A stretch of 64,000 bases of DNA from Oscillospiraceae bacterium (GTDB taxonomy: Bacteria; Bacillota; Clostridia; Oscillospirales; Ruminococcaceae): NCBI GenBank assembly GCA_022835495.1, contig BQOK01000001.1:1736001-1800000 (forward strand), read 5' to 3'. Under the pieces are notes generated by a model. It was not told where the DNA came from. It was given only the letters and a program-made list of their open reading frames with translations, and ran no database searches. Shown here one piece after another: positions 31,617-40,869 of this stretch (positions are counted from its first letter, which is position 1; each line of letters opens with the position of its first letter). A program made the position numbers and the translations under genes.

Positions 31617-32768
31617 ATGGTTTGGGAAAAATGCTTTGCGCGGGTGCGCTTTTGCGCCCAGGGCGGGCGGTATGAAAAGCTCATTACCCTTTGCGGTCAG
31701 CAGGGGGTGCCCCTGGAACACGTGCGGCCGGTACCGGGCGGGTTTACCGCCGCGCTGCCCGCACGCTATTACAGGCACACCGCGCGCCTGGCCCGCCGCT
31801 GCCGCACCCGGCTGCGGGTGCAAAAAAAGCAAGGGCTTTATTTCCGGTGCAAACGCTACCGCGGGCGGTGGGGACTGGCGGTGGGGCCGCTGCTGTTTTT
31901 GGCGGCGATCGCGCTGTTTGGAAAAACGGTCTGGGCCATCCGGTGGGAGGGCCTGAGCACGGTGCAGCAGCGCCAGGTGGAAGCGGCTCTCTACCATATG
32001 GATATTTACGAGGGCGCGTTTTTAACCCAGGAAAAGATCCGCCTGAGCGAAAAACAGCTGCTGAGCCAGTCGCAGGAGCTGGGATGGATCTCGCTGAATT
32101 TTGGCAAGGGGCGCCTGGTGGTGGAGGCGGCCCCCGCCCGTGAAAAACCTGTGATCGAACCCAACGACGCGGTCGACCTGGTGGCCGCGGCGGACGGCAT
32201 CGTGCTGGAAACCAATGTGCAGGAGGGCTTTTTGCAAAAGAAGGTCGGCCAGACCGTGGCCCAGGGGGACGTGTTGATCAGCGCGGTGCTGCCGGACCAC
32301 AACCTCATTCCCATTGAATCCCACGCAAAGGGCAGCGTAATCGCGGCGGTGAAGAAAACCTACCAGTGCACCCAGCCGCTGGTCTATGAGGCCAATGCCC
32401 TGACCGGGGAGGTACAGAGCGAAAAAGCGCTGCGGCTGGGGCCCTGGCGCCTGGCGCTGGGCCGGCAGAGCCTGGCACAGCAAGAGGATGTAAAAATCCG
32501 CCACGAACAATTGGGGGTATTGGGCTTTGCATTGCCGGTCACACTAGAAGAGCGGCTGAATGCCCCCAGCGCACAACAGGAATTTCACCTTGACCAGCAG
32601 GCCGCCCGGGAATACGCGCACTATGCCTGCATGCAGCAGCTGTATGCGGAGTTTCCCGGCGCCGAGCTGGTGACCGAGAGCGCCCAGGAGGACTGGCAGG
32701 ACGGCGCGCTGGTGTACACCCTCACGGTGGATCTGAAAGCGGATATCACCAGGCCGCAAGCTGGCTGA
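31617..32768 (+). CDS. yqfD: Sporulation protein YqfD
   Basis: 383 residues. A cytoplasmic N-terminal domain (VPGGFTAALPARYYRHTARL), one membrane segment (about 82-98, LAVGPLLFLAAIALFGKTVW) and a large outside domain starting AIRWEGLSTVQ. YqfD is a conserved sigma-E-regulated sporulation membrane protein. Length is normal. It is followed by phoH as in many Firmicutes. Confidence 0.9.
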   Translation: MVWEKCFARVRFCAQGGRYEKLITLCGQQGVPLEHVRPVPGGFTAALPARYYRHTARLARRCRTRLRVQKKQGLYFRCKRYRGRWGLAVGPLLFLAAIALFGKTVWAIRWEGLSTVQQRQVEAALYHMDIYEGAFLTQEKIRLSEKQLLSQSQELGWISLNFGKGRLVVEAAPAREKPVIEPNDAVDLVAAADGIVLETNVQEGFLQKKVGQTVAQGDVLISAVLPDHNLIPIESHAKGSVIAAVKKTYQCTQPLVYEANALTGEVQSEKALRLGPWRLALGRQSLAQQEDVKIRHEQLGVLGFALPVTLEERLNAPSAQQEFHLDQQAAREYAHYACMQQLYAEFPGAELVTESAQEDWQDGALVYTLTVDLKADITRPQAG

Positions 32769-32863
32769 AACCAGCCGAAAATTTTGTGGAACATTGACAG
32801 TTCCCAATGAAAAATTTTGTGATATAATAATACTTGTAATGAAAGAAAAAAAGCAGGTGCAGA

Positions 32864-33832
32864 ATGGCCGAAAAATTGATCGAACTGGACAGCGTGGATA
32901 CAGCCCTTGCTATTTTTGGAAGCTGTGATGAGAACATCCGGTTATTGGAAAAAGAGTTCGGGGTGACCGCCGTGTGCCGCGGCACCGAGATCAAGCTGGC
33001 GGGCGAGGCCGGTGCGGTGGCCGCTGCGGGCCGCGCCGTGGACGCCATGCTCACCCTGCTGGAAAACCACACCCCCCTGGAAGAACAGGCGGTGCGCTAT
33101 TGCATCAGCCTGGCGGGGGCAGGGGAAGAGCGCAGGGTGAAGGAGCTGACCGAAGATTTTGTTGCGATCACGGCCAAAGGGCGGCCCGTGCGTGCCAAAA
33201 CCCTGGGCCAGCAGGAGTATCTGCGGGCCATCAAGGCGAACTCCATCACCTTTGGGGTGGGGCCCGCGGGCACCGGCAAGACCTATCTGGCGGTGGCCAT
33301 GGCGGTAAAGGCCTTCAAGAGCAAGGAGGTCACGCGCATCATCCTGACCCGGCCCGCAGTGGAGGCGGGCGAAAAGCTGGGCTTTTTGCCGGGCGATCTG
33401 CAAAACAAGGTGGACCCCTATCTTCGGCCGCTGTACGACGGGCTGCACGATATGCTGGGGGCCGAGAGCTTTCAGAAATTGCTGGAAAAACAGTCGATCG
33501 AGGTGGCGCCGCTGGCCTATATGCGCGGCCGCACCCTGGACGATGCGTTTATCATTCTGGACGAGGCGCAGAATACCAGCCCCGAACAGATGAAGATGTT
33601 CCTCACCCGCATGGGGGCGGGCAGCAAGGTGGTGGTGACCGGCGATATTACCCAGATCGATCTGCCGGACAAAAACCGCAGCGGCCTGGTGGACGCGCTG
33701 GGCGTGCTGAAAAACGTGCCGGGGATCGCGCGGGTGCAGTTCTCGGAAAAGGATGTGGTGCGCCACAGGCTGGTGCAGGAGATCGTAAAGGCCTATGACC
33801 GGGCGGCAGCGGCCCGGCTGCATAAAAATTAA
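32864..33832 (+). CDS. phoH: PhoH-like ATPase
   Basis: 322 residues. An N-terminal KH-like region precedes the PhoH ATPase with Walker A (VGPAGTGKTYLAVAMAVKAF, about 132-150), EAGEKLGFLPGDLQNKVDPY and Walker B with IILDEAQNTSPEQMKMFLTR, then SKVVVTGDITQIDLP. It probably helps in RNA handling or ribosome maturation, because its partner YbeY is encoded 56 bp downstream. The preceding intergenic region contains TTGACA and TATAAT, though with non-standard spacing. Confidence 0.93.
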   Translation: MAEKLIELDSVDTALAIFGSCDENIRLLEKEFGVTAVCRGTEIKLAGEAGAVAAAGRAVDAMLTLLENHTPLEEQAVRYCISLAGAGEERRVKELTEDFVAITAKGRPVRAKTLGQQEYLRAIKANSITFGVGPAGTGKTYLAVAMAVKAFKSKEVTRIILTRPAVEAGEKLGFLPGDLQNKVDPYLRPLYDGLHDMLGAESFQKLLEKQSIEVAPLAYMRGRTLDDAFIILDEAQNTSPEQMKMFLTRMGAGSKVVVTGDITQIDLPDKNRSGLVDALGVLKNVPGIARVQFSEKDVVRHRLVQEIVKAYDRAAAARLHKN

Positions 33833-33888
33833 GGAATTTGCCCCCGCAGTGCAAGGGGGCTGAACATAGGAACTATGAGGTGAAAAAA

Positions 33889-34389
33889 GTGTCTAACAAA
33901 GTGCTTATTTCCAACCAGCAGAAAACCGTAAAGGTACCCTCGGGCCTGCGCATTTTGATCCGCCGCAGCTGCAATGCGGTGCTGGAGTTTGAAAAATTCC
34001 CCGAGCCGGCCGAGATCAGCGTCACGTTTGTGGACAATGCGGAGATTCAAAAGCTCAACAGCCAGTACCGCAATAAGGACATGCCCACCGACGTGCTGAG
34101 CTTTCCCTTGGGGGAGGGCGGGGTGTACGACCACAACCAGGATACGGGCGCCGCGCTGCTGGGCGACATTGTGATCTCGATGGAGCGCGCCATGGAGCAG
34201 GCCGAGCTCTACGGCCACCCGCTGCAGCGCGAGGTGGCGTTTTTGACCGTGCACTCCATGCTGCATCTGCTGGGCTACGACCACGAGGTCGGGGGCCTGG
34301 AGGCGGTAAAGATGCGCGAAAAAGAGGAGGCTGTGCTGATTCAGCTGGGGCTGCCGCGCACGGTGTCCTACACGGCAGATCAGCTTTGA
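33889..34389 (+). CDS. ybeY: Endoribonuclease YbeY (rRNA maturation)
   Basis: 166 residues from a GTG at 33889 preceded by AGGTG. The zinc motif is intact (HSMLHLLGYDH) and VTFVDNAEIQKLNSQYRNKD and PTDVLSFPL are family segments. YbeY is a single-strand RNase needed for 16S 3' end processing and ribosome quality control. It sits in the conserved phoH-ybeY-dgkA-era order. Confidence 0.93.
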   Translation: MSNKVLISNQQKTVKVPSGLRILIRRSCNAVLEFEKFPEPAEISVTFVDNAEIQKLNSQYRNKDMPTDVLSFPLGEGGVYDHNQDTGAALLGDIVISMERAMEQAELYGHPLQREVAFLTVHSMLHLLGYDHEVGGLEAVKMREKEEAVLIQLGLPRTVSYTADQL

Positions 34390-34390
34390 G

Positions 34391-34846
34391 ATGAGGGCCT
34401 TTATCGCAAGCTTTGGCTATGCCGCCCGGGGAGTGGGCCGCGCGGTGCAGGCCGAGCGCAATTTTCGCTTTGAGCTGTGCGCGGCGGTCTACGTTCTGCT
34501 GGCCTGCCCCTTTTTTGGGTTTGCCCCGGCGGAGTGGGCGCTGGTGTTCCTGTGCATCGGGGGCGTGCTGGCGCTGGAATTGGTGAATTCGGCCATTGAG
34601 CGGGCGGTAGAGGATCCGGACCCCGCCCACTGGCGGCCTGCGGGCGCGGCAAAGGATATGGCGGCCGGCGCGGTGCTGGCCGCGGGCCTGGCGGCGCTGG
34701 CGGCCGGGGTTGCCCTGTTTTGGCGGCCGGGGGGCTGGCTTGCGCTGTTTGGCTGGTTTGCCGCGCGCCCGGCGGCTTTGGCTGCCCTGGCTGCTTCGCT
34801 GCCCGCTGCGGGCTGGTTCGTTTTTGGCATGGGAAAGAAAGGATAA
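34391..34846 (+). CDS. dgkA: Diacylglycerol kinase / undecaprenol kinase
   Basis: 151 residues with three membrane segments and the DgkA signature (LALELVNSAIERAVE, then AAKDMAAGAVL). Gram-positive members phosphorylate undecaprenol to recycle the lipid carrier. It starts 1 bp after the ybeY stop. The C-terminal 30 residues form an extra hydrophobic stretch (ARPAALAALAASLPAAGWFV), making the protein a little longer than usual. Confidence 0.88.
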   Translation: MRAFIASFGYAARGVGRAVQAERNFRFELCAAVYVLLACPFFGFAPAEWALVFLCIGGVLALELVNSAIERAVEDPDPAHWRPAGAAKDMAAGAVLAAGLAALAAGVALFWRPGGWLALFGWFAARPAALAALAASLPAAGWFVFGMGKKG

Positions 34847-34851
34847 ACATT

Positions 34852-35751
34852 TTGCAGACTTCTTCGGTATTTGTGGCCCTGGTGGGCCGGCCCAACGTGG
34901 GAAAATCCAGCCTGACCAACCGCCTGGTGGGGGAAAAGGTGGCCATTGTGACCTCAAAACCACAAACCACCCGCACCCGCATCACCGGGATCGTGACCCG
35001 GGGGCCGGTGCAGTATGTGCTGCTGGACACGCCGGGGGTGCACATCCCGCGCACAAAGCTGGGCGAGCGGATGAGCAAGGCGGCGGCCGACAGCGTGGCC
35101 GATGTGGACGTGAGCCTGATGCTGTTTGAGCCCTACGGTGAGTTCACAGAGGCGGAGCTGGCCATGATCGGGGCGCTGAAAAAGGGCGGCGGGCCGGCCA
35201 TTGCAGTGATCAACAAGACCGACACCTTAAAGCGGCCGGCGGACCTGGAGGCGCGCCGCGCCCAGCTGAAAGCGCTGGAAACCTTTGAAGCGGTGGAGGC
35301 CGTGAGCGTGCTGGCCGACGAGGGCTGCGAGGAGCTGTTCGGCCTGCTGGCCGCCCACGCGGTGGAGGGGCCGCATTTTTTTGCGGACGACGCATACACC
35401 GACCTGCCGGAAAAGGCGCTGGTGAGCGAGATCCTTCGGGAAAAGATGCTGCTGAACCTTTACGACGAGATCCCCCACGGCGTTGCCGTGACGGTGGAGC
35501 GCTTTAAAGAGCGGCCGGGCACGAACCTGATCGACATCGACGTGAACATTTACTGCGAGCGCAAGAGCCATAAGGGCATGATCATTGGCAAGGGCGGGAA
35601 AATGCTGAAAAAGATCGCCAGCGAGGCCCGCGCCGAGTGTGAGGACTTTTTGGGCGCGCGGGTTAACCTGCAGTGCTGGGTGAAGGTGAAAGACGACTGG
35701 CGCGACAGCGACTTTTTGCTGAATGACTTCGGTTTTCGGCAGGAGCGGTAA
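34852..35751 (+). CDS. era: GTPase Era
   Basis: 299 residues from a TTG at 34852 (AAAGGA about 9 bp upstream), the usual Era length; the frame is open further upstream but only overlaps dgkA. G motifs: GRPNVGKSS (G1), LLDTPG (G3) and NKTD (G4). The C-terminal KH domain is seen in GMIIGKGGKMLKKIASEARA. Era binds the 16S rRNA 3' end and is needed for 30S assembly. Confidence 0.95.
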   Translation: MQTSSVFVALVGRPNVGKSSLTNRLVGEKVAIVTSKPQTTRTRITGIVTRGPVQYVLLDTPGVHIPRTKLGERMSKAAADSVADVDVSLMLFEPYGEFTEAELAMIGALKKGGGPAIAVINKTDTLKRPADLEARRAQLKALETFEAVEAVSVLADEGCEELFGLLAAHAVEGPHFFADDAYTDLPEKALVSEILREKMLLNLYDEIPHGVAVTVERFKERPGTNLIDIDVNIYCERKSHKGMIIGKGGKMLKKIASEARAECEDFLGARVNLQCWVKVKDDWRDSDFLLNDFGFRQER

Positions 35752-35875
35752 CGCCGTCGTTTAATCACGAAAGCGCGGGAACGGAAAAGGAAATTTTTCT
35801 ACAGGGCTGGACAACTTTTCCGGGCATATCTGTTTTAAAATGAAGGAACAGTAGTGCCAGGGAAGGTGAATCGCA

Positions 35876-36055
35876 ATGAACAGCAGCAACTCTTATTGGA
35901 AAGCGTTTGAGAGCACAGGCAGCGTGCAGGAGTATCTGCACTATAAGCAGGTGCAAAAACGGGAGGGCGGCAAGCAGGCCGCCCCAGCGGGGGAAAGCCA
36001 TGCAGATCGTAACGCCGGGCCTGGTACTGCGGGAAGTCAAAGTAGGGGAATCTGA
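35876..36055 (+). CDS. yqzL: YqzL-like small protein
   Basis: 59 residues, too short for standard ORF cut-offs. The ATG at 35876 follows AGGGAAGGTG. The sequence NSYWKAFESTGSVQEYLHYK matches the pattern of YqzL (short, aromatic N-terminus, then TG.(I/V)..YL), which lies between era and recO in Bacillus. Here it occupies the same place. Its last 18 codons overlap recO in another frame, so its C-terminus may be dispensable. Function unknown. Confidence 0.7.
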   Translation: MNSSNSYWKAFESTGSVQEYLHYKQVQKREGGKQAAPAGESHADRNAGPGTAGSQSRGI

Positions 36056-36743
36056 CCGGATCATCACCCTGCTCACCCCAAAACTGGGCGTGATCACTGC
36101 ATCCGCAAAGGGGAGCCTGCGGCTGAAGAGCAAGCTTTTCAGCGCATGCGGGCTCTTTTGCTATTCTGAATTCACCCTGTTTCAGGGCAAGACCATGTAT
36201 ATGGTGGACGACGCCCAGGTGAAACAGGTGTTTTTTGGAGTGCGGGAAAGCATTGAGGGCACAGCCCTGGCCATGTATCTGGCGGAATTGACGCTCACCC
36301 TTTCGCCCACCGGCACCGAGGCTGCGGCCCTGCTGCGCCTTTTGCTCAACAGCCTGTATCTGATCGGCGAGGGCAAAAAGACGCCCGGCCAGATCAAGAC
36401 CGTGTTCGAGCTGCGCGCGCTGTGCGAGGCGGGGTATATGCCGGCGCTGATCGGTTGCGGCGCCTGCGGCAAATACGAGGGAGGCCCCTTTTACTTTAAC
36501 GAAGCCGCGGGAACCCTGCGCTGTGCCGACTGCGCGGCAAAGGAGGGAAAGGCCCCGAACCTGGACGGCGCTGCGCTCACCGCGCTGCGGCATATCGCCC
36601 TGGTGGAGGACAAAAAGATCTTCAGCTTTTCCATTCCGCCCGAGAGCATGGAGGCCCTGGGCCGGGCGGCCGAACATTATGCAGCCCACCACCTGGACAA
36701 GCCCTTGAAAACCCTGGATTTTTTGAAGACGGTATTGCTGTAA
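36000..36743 (+). CDS. recO: DNA repair protein RecO
   Basis: 247 residues from the ATG at 36000 (GGGGGAAAG upstream). An N-terminal OB fold (TPGLVLREVKVGESDRIITL) is followed by a helical domain and a zinc site (CGACGKYEGG, then LRCADCAAKEG). RecO loads RecA together with RecR in recombinational repair. It overlaps the yqzL-like gene by 56 bp and is followed by mutS2 after 63 bp. Confidence 0.93.
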   Translation: MQIVTPGLVLREVKVGESDRIITLLTPKLGVITASAKGSLRLKSKLFSACGLFCYSEFTLFQGKTMYMVDDAQVKQVFFGVRESIEGTALAMYLAELTLTLSPTGTEAAALLRLLLNSLYLIGEGKKTPGQIKTVFELRALCEAGYMPALIGCGACGKYEGGPFYFNEAAGTLRCADCAAKEGKAPNLDGAALTALRHIALVEDKKIFSFSIPPESMEALGRAAEHYAAHHLDKPLKTLDFLKTVLL

Positions 36744-36806
36744 AGGCGGGCCGCTTTGCACAAAAAGCGCCCGCCCATTTCTATAAAACAATGAGGAAAC
36801 CGACCC

Positions 36807-39185
36807 ATGGATAAAACCTACTTAAAAACACTGGAACTGGATAAGATACTGGCGCAGGCGGCGGAGTATGCCACCTGTGCCGAGGCCCGCGCGCTGCTGG
36901 TGGAACAGCCTGCCTGCGAAAATGCAGAGGAAACCCGCTTTGCCCTCAGCCAGACTGACGCCATCAACAGCCTGCTGCTGAAAAACGGCAGCCCGCGCTT
37001 TGGCGGGGTGAACGGGGTAAACAAGATTGTGAGCCGGGCCGTTAAGGGCGGCGTGCTTTCGATGGCGGAGCTGCTGGAGGTGGCGGGCGCGCTGCGCAAC
37101 TTTCAAAATCTGGTGAGCTGGTATCACATCAGCGAGCACGATCTGCTGCCGGTGGATGATCTGTTTTATGCGCTCACCCCCCAGCCCGCGCTGGAAAAAG
37201 CCATCAGCGAGTCCATTCTTTCGCCGGAAGAAATGGCGGACACTGCCAGCAACACCCTGTTTGAGGTGCGCCGCAAGATCCAGGCCACCGAGAACTCGAT
37301 CCGCGACAAGCTGGACGCCATCATCAAAAACAGCACCACCAACAAATTTTTGCAGGACGCGGTGGTGTCGCTGCGCAACGGCCGCTTTGTGGTGCCGGTA
37401 AAGGCCGAATACCGGGGCGAGGTGGGGGGCGTTATCCACGACGTTTCCAGTACCGGCGCCACGGTATTTGTGGAGCCCACCGCCGTGGTGGAGGCAAACG
37501 CCAGGATCATGCAACTGCGCAGCCAGGAAAAAGCCGAGATCGAGCGGATTCTGGTGGCGTTTACCGAGCAGGTGGCGGGCATCGAGCCGGTGTTCAGCTT
37601 CAGCTACCAGGCGATGCTTGAGATCGACGTGCTGCTGGCAAAGGCTCAGCTGGCGCTGGAGCAAAAGGCGTATATGCCGCAGGTGGCCGACGGCGTTTGG
37701 TTCGATTTAAAAAAGGCCCGCCACCCCCTGATCGACAAGACAAAGGTCGTTCCCATCGATGTGGCGCTGGGCAGGGAATACGACACCCTGGTCATCACCG
37801 GCCCCAACACCGGCGGCAAGACCGTGACCCTGAAAACGGCGGGCCTTTTGTGCGCTATGGCGCAGCACGGTCTCTTGATCCCCGCCCACGAACACAGCAC
37901 GGTGTGCGCGTTTGCCGATTACCTGGTGGATATTGGGGACGAACAGAGCATTGAGCAAAGCCTTTCCACCTTTTCGGGGCACATGAAAAAGATCACCGGC
38001 ATCCTGGACGGCGCCTTTGGGGGCAGCCTTGTGCTGCTGGACGAGCTGGGCGCCGGCACCGACCCGGCCGAGGGCGCGGCGCTGGCGGTGAGCATCATCG
38101 AGCAGCTGCGCATCCAGGGGGCGCTGGTCATGGCCACCACCCATTACTCCGAGCTGAAGGTATTTGCCCTGGAAACGCCGGGCGTGGTGAATGCGAGCTG
38201 CGAATTCGACGTGGAGAGCCTGCGCCCCACCTATAAGCTGAGCGTGGGCGTGCCGGGCAAATCCAACGCGTTTTTGATCGGCGAAAAGCTGGGCCTGCCG
38301 CCCAGGGTGATCCAGCGGGCTGAAACCCATCTTGCCAGCGACGACAAGCGCCTGGACGACGTGCTGGCCCAGCTGGACGATCTGAAATTGGAATTGAAGG
38401 AGAGCCAGGCCCAGGCCGAGGCCGCCAGAGAGCAGGCCGCCCACGCGCTGGAAAAGGCAAAGGAAAAGTGCGACGCGCTGATCCGGCAGGGTGAGATCGA
38501 GCTGGAAGCGGCGCGCGTAAAGGCCCGGCAGATGGCCCAGCAGGTGCAGGCCGAGGCGTTTGCGCTGACGGACGAGCTGCGCAGGCTGCAAAAGGACGAC
38601 AAGCAGAGCGCCGCCCAGCGCGCCGCGCGGGCCCGGGAGATTGCGCGGAAGGACGCCGAAAGCCTGTATGGCAAAACCGACGTGGTGCACAATGCGGTGC
38701 GCGAGTTCGTGCCCCTGAAAGAGGTGCGCCTGGGGCAGGAGGTGGTGATCGCTGAGTATGACCAGCTGGCCACCGTGACCGGCCTGCCGGACCGAAACGG
38801 CATGGTGGAGGTGCGGGCCGGCATTTTGAAGACCAAGGTGCCCCTGGCGGGCCTGAAAGCGCCGGACAAGCTGCAGAAAAGCGGGCCGGCAAAACCCCGC
38901 ACCCAGCCGCGCAGCGCCATGGTGCAAAAGGTGGAGCGCACCGCCAGCATGGAGATCAACCTGCTGGGCATGACCGTGGAGGAGGCCCTGATGGAGGCGG
39001 ATCAGTTCATCGACCACGCGGTCATGACCGGCCTCACGGTGGTGTACCTGATCCACGGCAAGGGCACCGGCGCGCTGCGCAAGGCGATCCACCAGCATCT
39101 GCGGGGGCACAAAAATGTAAAAAGCTTCCGCTTGGGCCGCTATGGGGAAGGGGAGGACGGCGTGACCGTGGTGGAGCTGAAATAG
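36807..39185 (+). CDS. mutS2: Endonuclease MutS2 (Smr-domain MutS homologue)
   Basis: 792 residues, normal length. The MutS core ATPase shows Walker A (ITGPNTGGKTVTLKTAGLLC, near 330-349) and Walker B with LVLLDELGAGTDPAEGAAL. A long coiled coil (about 515-625) and a C-terminal Smr nuclease domain (about 715-792, IHGKGTGALRKAIHQHL) follow. The Smr LDLRG-type motif reads INLLG here, a small deviation. MutS2 suppresses homologous recombination and rescues collided ribosomes in Bacillus. Confidence 0.95.
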   Translation: MDKTYLKTLELDKILAQAAEYATCAEARALLVEQPACENAEETRFALSQTDAINSLLLKNGSPRFGGVNGVNKIVSRAVKGGVLSMAELLEVAGALRNFQNLVSWYHISEHDLLPVDDLFYALTPQPALEKAISESILSPEEMADTASNTLFEVRRKIQATENSIRDKLDAIIKNSTTNKFLQDAVVSLRNGRFVVPVKAEYRGEVGGVIHDVSSTGATVFVEPTAVVEANARIMQLRSQEKAEIERILVAFTEQVAGIEPVFSFSYQAMLEIDVLLAKAQLALEQKAYMPQVADGVWFDLKKARHPLIDKTKVVPIDVALGREYDTLVITGPNTGGKTVTLKTAGLLCAMAQHGLLIPAHEHSTVCAFADYLVDIGDEQSIEQSLSTFSGHMKKITGILDGAFGGSLVLLDELGAGTDPAEGAALAVSIIEQLRIQGALVMATTHYSELKVFALETPGVVNASCEFDVESLRPTYKLSVGVPGKSNAFLIGEKLGLPPRVIQRAETHLASDDKRLDDVLAQLDDLKLELKESQAQAEAAREQAAHALEKAKEKCDALIRQGEIELEAARVKARQMAQQVQAEAFALTDELRRLQKDDKQSAAQRAARAREIARKDAESLYGKTDVVHNAVREFVPLKEVRLGQEVVIAEYDQLATVTGLPDRNGMVEVRAGILKTKVPLAGLKAPDKLQKSGPAKPRTQPRSAMVQKVERTASMEINLLGMTVEEALMEADQFIDHAVMTGLTVVYLIHGKGTGALRKAIHQHLRGHKNVKSFRLGRYGEGEDGVTVVELK

Positions 39186-39209
39186 CGCGCAAATGCTGCC
39201 TGAAAAAGT

Positions 39210-39243
39210 GCCCGCCCGAAATGCGTTCAGCGTTCGGGCGGGC
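39210..39243 (-). terminator. Terminator between mutS2 and the YedK-type gene
   Basis: A perfect 11-bp stem GCCCGCCCGAA/TTCGGGCGGGC (39210-39220 with 39233-39243). Read leftward it is followed by ACTTTTTC, so it mainly ends the minus-strand gene at 39275; it could weakly stop mutS2 transcription too. Confidence 0.7.
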
Positions 39244-39274
39244 ATTGATCTTATATGAGTATGAGCAAAAAAGT

Positions 39275-39859
39275 TCACCACATGCGCAGCTGGCCGCTTT
39301 CGGCCGTGCTGTGCAGGGGCGGGGGCTCGGTGTGCAGAAGGCGGCGGGCGGCGGCTTCGTCCGACAGCCAGGGGCGGACCGCCTCAGGGGGGAGCACCAG
39401 GGGCATGCGGTCGTGCACATCGGCCACCGAAGTGTTGGGCGCGGTGGTGAGGATGGTGAAATGCGCCTCCTCCTCCGTTTGCTCCCAAAGCCCGGCCAGG
39501 TACACCGCCTCGCTGCCCGGCAGGCGGAACAGGTATTTGTGGCGCGCTGCGTCCCACTCGTAAAAGCCGGAGGTGGGCACCACACACCGGCCGGTGGACA
39601 CAAGGCCGCGGAACATGGGGCGCTGCTCGGCCGTTTCGGCGCGGGCATTGATGATCAGGCCCCGCTGCCCACCGGGGAAGCCCCACAGCGCCAGCCTTGC
39701 GGCCACGCTGCTTTCGGTCTGGACGAGCACCGGCGCGGGAGCCGAGGGGAACACCTCGCCGGGCTGCCAGGCCCCGGGGCCATACTGCTGCTCCACCGCC
39801 TGCAAAATACGGCGGATGCTCTCGTTTTCCACCGCGGTGAACTGATACCGGCCGCACAT
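39275..39859 (-). CDS. SOS response-associated protein YedK/HMCES (abasic-site crosslinker)
   Basis: 194 residues from the ATG at 39859, chosen so that Cys is residue 2 (MCGRYQF), which is catalytic after Met removal; AAAGGAG lies about 10 bp upstream. Other SRAP features are INARAETA, CVVPTSGFYEW and VHDRMPLVL with the catalytic His. The protein forms a thiazolidine crosslink with abasic sites in single-stranded DNA. It is downstream of sigG on no shared strand unit and appears monocistronic. Confidence 0.93.
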   Translation of the reverse strand: MCGRYQFTAVENESIRRILQAVEQQYGPGAWQPGEVFPSAPAPVLVQTESSVAARLALWGFPGGQRGLIINARAETAEQRPMFRGLVSTGRCVVPTSGFYEWDAARHKYLFRLPGSEAVYLAGLWEQTEEEAHFTILTTAPNTSVADVHDRMPLVLPPEAVRPWLSDEAAARRLLHTEPPPLHSTAESGQLRMW

Positions 39860-39913
39860 AAGGCATTCGCTCCTTTGCATGCCCTGCCAAAAACCTTGGC
39901 AGGGCGTTTTGCT

Positions 39914-40684
39914 TTACAGTCTGTCCTTGATGCGCCCCAGGGCGCTTTTTTCCAGCCGGCTCACCTGCGCCTGGCTGATGCCGATTTCCCGGGCTACCTC
40001 CACCTGGGTTTTGCCCGAAAGGTAGCGCAGGGCCATGATCTTTTTTTCCCGGTCGGTGAGCTCTTTCACCGTGTCTTTGAACATGATGCCGCTGATCCAG
40101 CTCTCCTCGCCGCCATTGTCGCCGATCTGGTCCATCACATAGATCGTATCCCCACCATCATTATACACCGGCTCGTAAAGGCTTACCGGGTCCACCACAC
40201 TTTCCAGCGCCAGGGTAACGGTGGCGGCGGGCAGCTCCACCCGTTTTGCGATCTCGGTGATATGAGGCTCCCGGCCCAGCTCTTTTTGCAGCTGTTCCTT
40301 GGCCTGCATGGCGCGGTAGGCGGTGTCGCGCACCGAACGGCTCACCCGCACGGCGTTGTTGTCGCGCAGAAAGCGGCGGATCTCGCCCACGATCATGGGC
40401 ACGCCGTAGGTGGAAAAGCGCACGTTCAGATCTGGGTCAAAATGATCGATGGCTTTGATCAGCCCGATGCACCCCACCTGGAACAGATCGTCCATATTTT
40501 CGCCGCGGCCGGTGAATTTCTGCACCACGCTCAGCACCAGGCGCAGGTTGCCCTGGATCATTTTCTGCCGGGCTTCCTGATCGCCTGCCCGGGCCGCGCG
40601 CAGCAGCTCCGCCTTTTCTTTTTCCTTCAGCACCGGAAGCTTGGCGGTGTTCACCCCGCAGATCTCCACTTTATTATAATACAA
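39914..40684 (-). CDS. sigG: RNA polymerase sporulation sigma factor SigG
   Basis: 256 residues. The SigG-specific N-terminus is intact (NKVEICGVNTAKLPVL), followed by region 2 (NMDDLFQVGCIGLIKAIDHF, then RFSTYGVPMIVGEIRRFLRD), region 3 and region 4 HTH (TQVEVAREIGISQAQVSRLE). It controls late forespore genes. The start is an unusual TTG at 40684 with GGAG about 11 bp upstream. Gene order spoIIGA-sigE-sigG is kept but an opposite-strand gene lies between sigE and sigG. Confidence 0.97.
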   Translation of the reverse strand: MYYNKVEICGVNTAKLPVLKEKEKAELLRAARAGDQEARQKMIQGNLRLVLSVVQKFTGRGENMDDLFQVGCIGLIKAIDHFDPDLNVRFSTYGVPMIVGEIRRFLRDNNAVRVSRSVRDTAYRAMQAKEQLQKELGREPHITEIAKRVELPAATVTLALESVVDPVSLYEPVYNDGGDTIYVMDQIGDNGGEESWISGIMFKDTVKELTDREKKIMALRYLSGKTQVEVAREIGISQAQVSRLEKSALGRIKDRL

Positions 40685-40869
40685 AATTCTTCACACTCCG
40701 AACCTTGTTGGGCAAAAGCGAAAAAACACTTTGACCTGCCCTGCAAAACGCCTGCAAACAGTATGGCCCCGCAGGCATGGGAACAAACAGATTCGGAACT
40801 GGTAAAACCTGCACATGCCCGCCCCGGCCGCATACATTAAAAGTAAGCTGGAATTGGGAGGGATGCGTG

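Noticed and set aside
39221-40840. A 539-codon plus-strand open frame
   Set aside because: Antisense to the YedK-type gene and sigG.
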